This document shows positions 14,060-20,152 of a stretch of DNA of 20,152 nucleotides, piece by piece. The DNA is taken from contig CAZQEN010000114.1 in NCBI GenBank assembly GCA_964591605.1, positions 1 to 20,152 of the forward strand, written 5' to 3'. The DNA is from CAYLLT01 sp964591605. GTDB lineage: Bacteria > Planctomycetota > Phycisphaerae > UBA1845 > PWPN01. Position 1 is the stretch's first letter. Each line of letters begins with the position of its first letter. The position numbers and the translations under genes are program-made. The notes beneath the pieces are model-generated. The model was not told where the DNA came from and did no database searches. It saw only the letters and a list, made by a program, of their open reading frames with translations.

Positions 14060-15502
14060 TCAGTTCGGGCAGGCCGGCGGTCGGTTCGACCCGTTCAGGC
14101 AGGCCAGGAACGCGTTGAAGTCCTGCGCGTCGATGCTGTGGTCGGCTACGAGGTCCACGGCGAGGCACTCGAACGTGGCCGTCGAGGGCGGGGTGCTGAA
14201 GCAGCGCTGCAGGAAGGCGAAATCGCTGAGATCCACGTCGCCGTCGTTGTCGGTGTCCGCGGCGGGGATGACGTCCGGGATCGGAGGCGGGCTGGCCACG
14301 TCCCAGTTCCGCCAGCCGATGACATCGATCGAGCCGCCCGCGTTGATCCGTTTCGGACCTCCGCCCGGATCTCCACGGAAGCATGAGACGAACACCGCTC
14401 CGCTCTCGTCATCGCGCTGCCCGGCGGTGACGTTCGAATTGATGCCCAGCCCCGAGGGGTGTGACCCCCAGTTCTGGACGAACGGCAGGTTGCCGTTGGG
14501 GGCGCGGCTGGTCAGCGAATACTCGAGCGTGGGTTCGCCCGCTCCCTCCTGCGTGCGCGTCAGCAGCATGATGGAGTTGCTCACCGTCCGCACGGCCAGG
14601 GCCTGGACGCTGTCGTAGTCCGGCGTCTGGGCCTCCACGCTCCCCTCAATGAGGAGATTCCCCGAGTGGGCGCCCGAGATCGGGATCACGTGCGTGGCCG
14701 TCCCGCCGGCGAGGCCGATCGTGTTGACGCGAATGAGGTCCGGCCGGAAGCCTCCGCCCTGGTTGTTGGCGTCGAGCGTCCTGCCGGTCATGTAGAGGTA
14801 GCCGTCGTTGTCGAAGTCGATATGCGTCTCGTGGCCGCCGTTGATGGTGTGGCCGGCCGGCGCCTCGTACACCTGCACCGGCGCGACTGCGAGGGCCGCC
14901 GCGCCGTTGTCCGCCGGCCAGTCGGGCAGCGCGAATTCGTACGCCCTTGCCCGGACCGTGGACCCGCTGTTGGTGACGACCGTTGCGCTGGCGGCCAGCG
15001 TCCGCTTCCTGCGGTTGTAGCGCAGACAGCCCATGGTGAGGCCGTTGCCCGATTGGGGCGGCACGAGCTGCCCGCCGCCCATGCCGAACGCCGAGCCCAG
15101 ATACGAGCGCCGGATGAGCTGTCCGGAGGCATTGACCTCACGGATCAGGATGTCCGTCGGCGCACCGACGGGAAAGCCCTCCGCCAGAAACAGTCTCGCC
15201 CCCGGAGGGGAATGCACGCCTGCCACCGGTGAATTCGAGAACGCCAGCGTCTTGAGCTCGAAGTCGTCGGCCACCAGCAGATTGCCGAACCGCGTCCGCA
15301 CCCCCGGCGGAATCAGGGCGCTCTCCGTGACCAGCTCGATCGAATTGGGCGGCACCTGGGGGAAGCCATCCTGGAACAGGTTGTTGCGGATCACGAGGAC
15401 ATGACTGGTGTCCCAGCCATTGAGGCTCGGAGCCGCGCGGCCTGGTGGTGAGGGCAGAAGGATGGCCCCGATCACCAGCAGCGCTGCCCCGCAGAATCGC
15501 AT
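14060..15502 (-). CDS. Secreted protein of unknown function with dockerin-like tail
   Basis: A 480-residue exported protein. The signal peptide MRFCGAALLVIGAILLPSPPGRA is followed by a body of about 390 residues that I cannot place in a family. It is rich in beta-strand-like segments (TSHVLVIRNNLF, TDILIREVNASGQLIRRSYLG, GYLYMTGRTLDANNQGGGFRPDLIRV), so a propeller-like fold is plausible. The last 60 or so residues are a dockerin-like module: loop DTDNDGDVDLSDF, then a degenerate second loop (DLVADHSIDAQDF), with cysteines after each helix and a final Cys-Pro-Asn. The ATG at 15502 is preceded by GAGGAG seven bases away. It lies between two other secreted proteins on the same strand, but about 170 bases separate each pair, so an operon is not obvious. 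Confidence 0.82.
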   Translation of the reverse strand: MRFCGAALLVIGAILLPSPPGRAAPSLNGWDTSHVLVIRNNLFQDGFPQVPPNSIELVTESALIPPGVRTRFGNLLVADDFELKTLAFSNSPVAGVHSPPGARLFLAEGFPVGAPTDILIREVNASGQLIRRSYLGSAFGMGGGQLVPPQSGNGLTMGCLRYNRRKRTLAASATVVTNSGSTVRARAYEFALPDWPADNGAAALAVAPVQVYEAPAGHTINGGHETHIDFDNDGYLYMTGRTLDANNQGGGFRPDLIRVNTIGLAGGTATHVIPISGAHSGNLLIEGSVEAQTPDYDSVQALAVRTVSNSIMLLTRTQEGAGEPTLEYSLTSRAPNGNLPFVQNWGSHPSGLGINSNVTAGQRDDESGAVFVSCFRGDPGGGPKRINAGGSIDVIGWRNWDVASPPPIPDVIPAADTDNDGDVDLSDFAFLQRCFSTPPSTATFECLAVDLVADHSIDAQDFNAFLACLNGSNRPPACPN

Positions 15503-15673
15503 GACCCGTCTCCTCGCGTGCACGGCATCGCCCGGCAGACCGGTTCCCCTCCGCACGTCGGGAGCGGCTTACGGGTCGTGGCAGTGAAAACGTCTCCGCA
15601 ACGGGCCGCGAGAGGCTGGCTCAATGCCGGCGGCCCCATCACCTGCCATTGTATCCGGAGTGTGTGGGAGGAC

Positions 15674-17824
15674 TCAACCCGTGCAGGCGGGATTCGCGGG
15701 CGTCGGGCCGCTGTAGCAGCGTTGAAGCTGCCCGAAGTCGTTCTGGTCCACGTCGCCGTCGTGATCCAGGTCGGCGTCCCGGCAGTCCGGGCTCGTGACC
15801 GGTACGCCCGACCCGCTCGCGCAGCTTTGCCAGCGGCCCAGGTCGAGTTCGTCGACTCGACCGTCACAGTTGAAGTCGGAGGGGATCAGCGACGCTTCCC
15901 ACAGGTCGCCGTGCATCTTCCCGGTGTCGTCCAGACCGCCGAACATCACCAGCAGCCTCCGGCGGCTGTCGTAGACCATGGCGTGATCGTACCGGGCCGG
16001 CGGACCGGAGCTGGTCAGCCGGCTCCACGTCTGCGTGATCACATCCCACGCCCACAGGTCGTCCCTCTGCGTCGTATCCAGACCTCCAAAGAGCAGCACC
16101 TTGCCCAGTCCGTCGCTGTAGGCCATGGCGTGCAGGGCCCTGGGGCACGGCACTGGAGGGTCCAGGGGCGCCAGGGGGCTCATCGGCCGGCCGGGGTCCG
16201 GCGTGCACGTGGTGAGCGTCTCGTGCCAGGTCCGGGCCTGGCTGTTCCATTCCCAGGTGTTCTGCCCGAAGCCGCCGGCGTAGCCGCCGCCGCCCAGGAG
16301 CACAGCCACCTGGTCATCGTCCCCGTCGTCGTAGGCGATGGCCGACTGGTAGCAGGCCCAGGCTTCGGGGCCTTCGGACGAGAGCTTGGTCCACTGCTGG
16401 GTGTGCCCGTTCCAGGCCCATGTTTCCCGGAAGCCCTCGGGGCCGCTCCGCGTCCAGCCGCCGATCAGCAGCGTGACGTCATTGTGGCGGTCGTACACCA
16501 TCACGTGTTCCTCGCGCGGCGACGGGCCCGAACCAGAGTCAGTGGGATCGTAGACGGCGACCCGGCGCCAGTCGCTGCCGTCCCATTCCCATGTTTCACC
16601 TCGATATCCTTCAAGCGAGTATCCGCCGAAGAGCACAGTGGCGCGGCGGGTGCTGTCGTAGGCCATGGCGTGCCGCACGAGCGGCGGGGGCCGATGGGCC
16701 GGAGAGCGCGGCGTCCACCACCGGCCGTTCCATTCCCAGGTGTCCGCCCGCAGCCGTCCGTCGAAGCCTCCGAAGAGCAGGGTGGTGCCGCGGCTCGCGT
16801 CGTACACCATCGCATGGTCGAAGCGGGCGGTGGGCGACGTCAGGACCGGATACCAGGACCCATCCCACCCCCAGGTGTCGCCCTGGTCAGCCCCGCCGCT
16901 GCCGCCGAAGAGAAACGTCGTGCGTCGCAGGGTGTCGAAGGTCATGGCGTGGCCGCGCCGCGGCGTCGGGCCCCTGGTTGAAAGGAGGTTCCACTCCGCT
17001 CCGTCCCAGGCCCAGGTGTCGCCCCGGTCGGACCCGTCATAACCTCCAAAAAGCAGCGTGTCGCTCGCGCCGAAGCCCGGAGGCCCCGTCTGGCAGGTCA
17101 TGGCGTGGCCCGATCGGGGGGTGGGGCTGTCCGGACCGGCGATCGCGACCTGTGCCCACTGGATGCCGTTCCATTCCCACGTGTCCCCCTCCAGGCCGCC
17201 GCCGGCACTCCCTCCGAAAAGGATGGTCCGGTGCCGCACGCTGTCGTAGGCGAGGGCGTGTTCGGCCCGCGGAGCAGGGCCGGCGCGCGTGACCAATCTC
17301 CAGCTCTGGCCGTTCCAGATCCACGTGTCGCTGCTCAGCCCGGCGTCCGTGTCGCCGCCGAAGAGCAGGATGGTGCCTGTGGAGGATTGATAGACCATGG
17401 CGTGGGCGTCGCGGGGCGAAGGGGCCGGTACCAGCTTCTGAATCCACCTGGTGCCATTCCATTCCCAGGTATCGCCCAGCCGGGTGGCGCCGCTTCGACC
17501 CCCGAACAGGACGGTCACGTTCCGGACCGGATCGAAAACCATGGCGTGGCCGGTGCGGGCGGTCGGACCGGCCGCAGTCACCTCGCTCCACACCGTCCCG
17601 TCGAATTCCCAGGTATCGTTCAGGAGAACGCCGTCGGAGGAGCCGCCGAACAGCACCAGCCGGTCCCGCGGTGGGTCATACGTGAGGGCATGGCCGGACC
17701 GGGCTTTCACCACCAGCGAGTGGTCGGTCCAGTGCGCGCAGACCCCTCCCTCCGCGGCCGCGGTGAGGCGAAAGCAGAGGGTAAGCATCACCAGCCGGAG
17801 CCAGGGCGGCCATTGACGGATCAT
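15674..17824 (-). CDS. Secreted Kelch-repeat double-propeller protein with dockerin-like tail
   Basis: A 716-residue exported protein. A signal peptide (MIRQWPPWLRLVMLTLCFRL, ending near AAA) is followed by twelve Kelch-type repeats of about 48-55 residues with the pattern 'GHAM.YD..R..TVLFGG......DTWEWNG..W', the Gly-Gly and spaced aromatic residues typical of Kelch blades. Twelve repeats fit two six-bladed propellers, usually ligand- or glycan-binding. Repeats 5 and 10 carry small insertions. The last 62 or so residues are a dockerin-like module with both calcium loops intact (DFNCDGRVDELDL, DLDHDGDVDQNDF) and paired cysteines. I chose the ATG at 17824 because AGGAAG is upstream and the signal peptide begins there; the frame runs on to 17866. 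Ligand unknown. Confidence 0.88.
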   Translation of the reverse strand: MIRQWPPWLRLVMLTLCFRLTAAAEGGVCAHWTDHSLVVKARSGHALTYDPPRDRLVLFGGSSDGVLLNDTWEFDGTVWSEVTAAGPTARTGHAMVFDPVRNVTVLFGGRSGATRLGDTWEWNGTRWIQKLVPAPSPRDAHAMVYQSSTGTILLFGGDTDAGLSSDTWIWNGQSWRLVTRAGPAPRAEHALAYDSVRHRTILFGGSAGGGLEGDTWEWNGIQWAQVAIAGPDSPTPRSGHAMTCQTGPPGFGASDTLLFGGYDGSDRGDTWAWDGAEWNLLSTRGPTPRRGHAMTFDTLRRTTFLFGGSGGADQGDTWGWDGSWYPVLTSPTARFDHAMVYDASRGTTLLFGGFDGRLRADTWEWNGRWWTPRSPAHRPPPLVRHAMAYDSTRRATVLFGGYSLEGYRGETWEWDGSDWRRVAVYDPTDSGSGPSPREEHVMVYDRHNDVTLLIGGWTRSGPEGFRETWAWNGHTQQWTKLSSEGPEAWACYQSAIAYDDGDDDQVAVLLGGGGYAGGFGQNTWEWNSQARTWHETLTTCTPDPGRPMSPLAPLDPPVPCPRALHAMAYSDGLGKVLLFGGLDTTQRDDLWAWDVITQTWSRLTSSGPPARYDHAMVYDSRRRLLVMFGGLDDTGKMHGDLWEASLIPSDFNCDGRVDELDLGRWQSCASGSGVPVTSPDCRDADLDHDGDVDQNDFGQLQRCYSGPTPANPACTG

Positions 17825-18313
17825 ATGCTTCCTGCCCGCTCGCGTCTCCCATCGTGTCAGTATCACGGGCCAAAATCAAGCTTGAACATGCCGGACGGTG
17901 TCATGAGCGGGCGCTGCAGGCTGGACACCGTGTGACAGATCGTGTGTTCGGGCAAGCCCCGCCAGGGGAGCAGTGACTGCCGCAGGTCAGGTTGCCGCGC
18001 ACGGAGCAGGGGCCGGGAGGCGATTGATTCGGCAGACATTCCCTCCGGCGCACCCTCAGGGGCGATAATATCCACGCTCTTACCTTGAAACCGCAGCGGC
18101 GGATAGGAATGTTGTGGCCCCTGGAACCATTCCCCCAGAGCCCGAGCGGGAGGAGCTTGGTTCGCCAACGACTCTCGCACTCTGCCCCCCGGACACCGGC
18201 TCCAACCACCGGTCTGGCCGGGGAGCTGTGGGAGGACGAGATCAGACTGGCGCTCTTCCAGGCCCTGTTACCGCAGGAGGCGCAAGAAACCACCCGTCCC
18301 AAGCGCAAGTGCA
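17825..18313. other. Long intergenic region with an unsupported small open frame
   Basis: 489 bases between two minus-strand genes. A minus-strand open frame at 17863-18180 (105 residues) could be a small gene or a gene remnant: its third-position GC is lower than in neighbouring genes, it has no recognisable domain, signal peptide or clear ribosome site. I see no hairpin terminator, repeat or RNA gene here. Confidence 0.45.
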
Positions 18314-18760
18314 CTACTGCTTGAGGAGTCTGCGGTCGAAGGCAGTGCCGCATTCGGGGCAGCGCGGCTCGGTCTGGCCGCGCAGGTCGTAACCGCACGG
18401 AATGCAGACAGGGATGCCCATGCCGACCAGTTCTTCCCGCATGAACCGCTGGATGGGCTTGCGGTAGAGGTACTGGAAAGCGAGTCCAAAGCTGCCGCCG
18501 AGGACACCGGCCACGATTGGACGGGCCAGCCATGGGGGAATCATGGCGGAGAACCACGACGGGAACATGACGCCAAGGGAACCGGTCACCGCCCCGTTCA
18601 CGACTCCGAAGGCCAGGCACGCGAGCCAGAACAGCGGCCGCCGCACCATTCGCCGGCTGATCGTTTTCTGAGCGTGTTTGAGGAGTCTGATCCGCTCGTC
18701 ATCCGTGGCCAGAAGCTCCAGCTCGGGGAAGACTCTGTAGGCGCCTCGGGTGATCTTCAC
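18314..18760 (-). CDS. Small membrane protein with C-terminal zinc ribbon (CGYDLRG type)
   Basis: A 148-residue protein with a charged N-terminal helix (about 15-40), two hydrophobic segments (42-64 and 75-98) and a C-terminal zinc ribbon: Cys119-x2-Cys122-GYDLRG, then Cys134-x2-Cys137. The CGYDLRG...RCPECG wording is, from memory, a recurrent small domain in planctomycete proteins, often of unknown role and usually fused to membrane segments. Starting at the GTG (18760) is reasonable because an in-frame stop lies four codons upstream and no better start follows; the ribosome site is weak. It is followed on the left by an uncoding stretch and preceded by the SEC-C gene on the same strand, 106 bases away. 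Metal binding is predicted; role unknown. Confidence 0.82.
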   Translation of the reverse strand: MKITRGAYRVFPELELLATDDERIRLLKHAQKTISRRMVRRPLFWLACLAFGVVNGAVTGSLGVMFPSWFSAMIPPWLARPIVAGVLGGSFGLAFQYLYRKPIQRFMREELVGMGIPVCIPCGYDLRGQTEPRCPECGTAFDRRLLKQ

Positions 18761-18866
18761 GTCTGAGTCTCATGTCGAGGAACCGGATGCCGCGTCTGCA
18801 TTGGACGAGAACCGCGAATCCTCCCGCGGCACCCAGGAGCTGTCGGGCGCGCTTTTCGCATATGGC

Positions 18867-19811
18867 CTATCCGTGGCCGCAACACTTCTTGTACTTTCGG
18901 CCGCTCCCACAAGGGCAGGGCTCGTTGCGGCCGGTGCGCGCGGCGGCGCCCACTCCCTGCACGACCGGCGGGGTCATCGCGGAGCGCGAGGCGGGCGCGA
19001 CCATTCCGGCGCCGGCTCTGGTCATGGGCGCGGCTGGTAAGTAGGGATTGTCAAGCAGTGGGTCGAGATCTTGAGCGGCGCTCAGCCGTGGATTGGGCAT
19101 CCGCATTTCGTAGTGTTCACCGTACGCCGCATGCTCGATGTCCTCATAATTGACGCACTGCGTCGCCTGCGTCCGCAGGCAGGCGCGGATCAGCCAGGTG
19201 CTGAAGTCGACGTCCGATTCCCGCCCGGGCCGCGTCTTGAAGCGCTCCAGTCGTGCCTCGAAGCGGCCGGCTTCGGCCATCAACTGCAGCATCGTTTCGG
19301 GTTGCAGCGGAATGCCAGCGCCTGTGGTCATCCAGATGTTCCCCACATGCAGAATGCGGGTGGCCATCAGGAAACCGCGCTGCGCTGTGCGGCTCAGGCC
19401 GATGTCCGTGACCAGAAACGCCTCCTGCGTCGCGACATCGAGCACCTCCACGCCGACACCGCGCCAGACACCCTCGATGGACAGCAGCCGGTACACCGCC
19501 TGGCACATGGCGGCGGCCATCAGCTCGTCATCAGTTCCGGGCTGCGGCGGGTGAAGCGCGAAATAGCGCTGCACGGCGTTCCTGCCCGCCCGCAGATGAT
19601 CGTAGACGCAGTAGTCCATCCAGACGGCCATTTCCTCTTCGTTCTCGAAGACAAACGTACCGCGGCGCATCAGCCCCAGCCGCTTGGCACATTCTTCCAT
19701 CAGCTTGGAGTCGATGGTCCCGATGATCGCATTGTGCAGTTCCCTGGAACGCTCGCGGAGTTGCAGGTAACGCTCTACGGATGCCGGGGCCTGCGATTTG
19801 AGCAGAGACAT
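18867..19811 (-). CDS. SEC-C motif protein of unknown function
   Basis: A 314-residue, probably cytoplasmic protein. The last 20 residues carry a textbook SEC-C zinc motif, EPCPCGSGRKYKKCCG (Cys299, Cys301, Cys310, Cys311; CxCx8CC), the module found at the end of SecA and in many uncharacterised proteins. The preceding 270 residues are largely helical and charged, with no signal peptide or membrane segment and no domain I recognise (VERYLQLRERSRELHNAIIG; FENEEEMAVWMDYCVYDHLRAGRN). A Gly/Ala/Pro-rich linker (about 260-292) joins this body to the SEC-C tail. I chose the ATG at 19811 because GGAGG lies about nine bases upstream; the frame extends to 19871. The zinc motif suggests protein or ribosome contact by family analogy; it is not the SecA ATPase. 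Confidence 0.87.
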   Translation of the reverse strand: MSLLKSQAPASVERYLQLRERSRELHNAIIGTIDSKLMEECAKRLGLMRRGTFVFENEEEMAVWMDYCVYDHLRAGRNAVQRYFALHPPQPGTDDELMAAAMCQAVYRLLSIEGVWRGVGVEVLDVATQEAFLVTDIGLSRTAQRGFLMATRILHVGNIWMTTGAGIPLQPETMLQLMAEAGRFEARLERFKTRPGRESDVDFSTWLIRACLRTQATQCVNYEDIEHAAYGEHYEMRMPNPRLSAAQDLDPLLDNPYLPAAPMTRAGAGMVAPASRSAMTPPVVQGVGAAARTGRNEPCPCGSGRKYKKCCGHG

Positions 19812-19945
19812 GTGCGATCGCCTCCATGCGAAGAGAAGGGTCAGCCGGGACCTCCATGATCTCAGCGCCAACAGAATACCGCCGCCCTCACTGCAGGTTC
19901 AAGTCTTTTCTCATCGACGTGATTCAGCGGGTCTGGCAATTCTTC
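19812..19945. other. Short non-coding stretch between the SEC-C gene and the repeat array
   Basis: 134 bases that would contain the SEC-C gene promoter on the minus strand. The complement of GGAGG sits near the left edge. I see no other feature. Confidence 0.5.
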
Positions 19946-20152
19946 CGGGATATGGGTTCAGAGGAGCTGCGATCCTCGCCCGGCAGGGCGCACGATGGTT
20001 GCCAGGGACTTTGAGTCCCTGGAAAGGGAGCCCAACACAGACCGCTCGCGGGATGTTGGTGAAGAGGAGCTCCGATCCTCGCCCGGCAGGGCGCACGATG
20101 GTTGCCAGGGACTTTGAGTCCCTGGAAAGGGAGCCCAACACAGACCGCTCGC
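19946..20152. repeat. Tandem 103-bp direct repeat with internal inverted repeats (at least two copies, runs off window)
   Basis: Copy 1 is 19946-20048, copy 2 is 20049-20151, and the last base of the window matches the start of a third. From 19971 to 20049 the copies are identical (79 bases); differences cluster in the first 25 bases. Each unit holds several hairpins: GAGGA/TCCTC (19961-19977), CGCCC/GGGCG around GGCA (19977-19990), the perfect 9-bp CCAGGGACT/AGTCCCTGG with a TTG loop (20002-20022), and CCAACA..CCGC/GCGG..TGTTGG across the unit junction (20032-20059). No coding frame is supported. It could be a structured RNA array, a mobile-element-derived repeat or a recombination site; I cannot decide. 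Confidence 0.85.

Noticed and set aside
5083..17824. A cellulosome
   Set aside because: Dockerin-like tails alone do not make one: no cohesin, scaffoldin or glycoside hydrolase is present in the window.
18867..19811. SecA
   Set aside because: Only the C-terminal SEC-C zinc motif is shared; the protein is a third of SecA's length and has no Walker ATPase motifs.
19911..20141. Minus-strand 76-residue frame across the tandem repeats
   Set aside because: The 103-base period is not a multiple of three, so the two copies are read in different frames; it is a by-product of the repeat.
19946..20152. CRISPR array or integron attC sites
   Set aside because: Units are contiguous without spacers and too long for CRISPR repeats. 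A GCCCAAC resembles an attC R'' box, but the matching GTTRRRY partner is not met and no integrase or cassette genes are seen.

Overview
The window is about 20 kb of GC-rich bacterial chromosome that looks like Planctomycetota, probably a Phycisphaerae-like lineage. Three observations point there: four large secreted proteins end in dockerin-like double calcium-loop modules; a small membrane protein ends in the 'CGYDLRG...RCPECG' zinc ribbon that I associate with planctomycetes; and a BlaI/MecR1 (M56) pair sits beside an iduronate-2-sulfatase-like lipoprotein. The taxonomy is inferred from family content. There is no rRNA, tRNA, CRISPR array, phage gene or transposase.

Layout. 1-890 (minus, cut by the window edge): a secreted cyclophilin-type PPIase homologue followed by an Ig/PKD-like domain. 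1005-1478: folK (HPPK, folate pathway). 1670-5028: a regulatory locus with an unknown multi-pass membrane protein (1785-2558), a BlaI/MecI-type repressor (2578-2985) and an M56 BlaR1/MecR1-type metallopeptidase (3145-5028). The first two genes are preceded by matching promoter-operator arrangements with the palindrome TTCTATAGAA; its inner TCTATAGA recurs before the M56 gene. 5083-7647 (minus) and 8070-10082 (plus): a divergent pair, a secreted hexaheme c-type cytochrome with a dockerin-like tail and a CotA/bilirubin-oxidase-type multicopper oxidase with all copper ligands. A strong hairpin terminator follows the oxidase.

10265-11755: an FG-GAP seven-repeat propeller with a dockerin-like tail. 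11866-13530: a sulfatase lipoprotein. 13544-13885 (minus): a tiny secreted protein extremely rich in Gly, Trp, His and Arg. 14060-15502 (minus): an unrecognised secreted protein with a dockerin-like tail. 15674-17824 (minus): a 12-repeat Kelch propeller with a dockerin-like tail. 18314-18760 (minus): the zinc-ribbon membrane protein. 18867-19811 (minus): a SEC-C motif protein. 19946 to the right edge: tandem 103-bp repeats, each with several inverted repeats.

How the genes may work together (inference): most of the window encodes exported proteins, and four unrelated secreted domains share one C-terminal module with regularly spaced cysteines, as if they used a common attachment or stabilising tag. 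The BlaI/M56 locus is probably a self-regulated membrane-stress or envelope-signal switch whose visible target is the unknown membrane protein. The cytochrome and multicopper oxidase are candidates for an extracytoplasmic redox module. The most unusual signals are the repeated operator/promoter layout, the cysteine-paired dockerin-like tail, the GWHR-rich small protein and the structured 103-bp tandem repeat.
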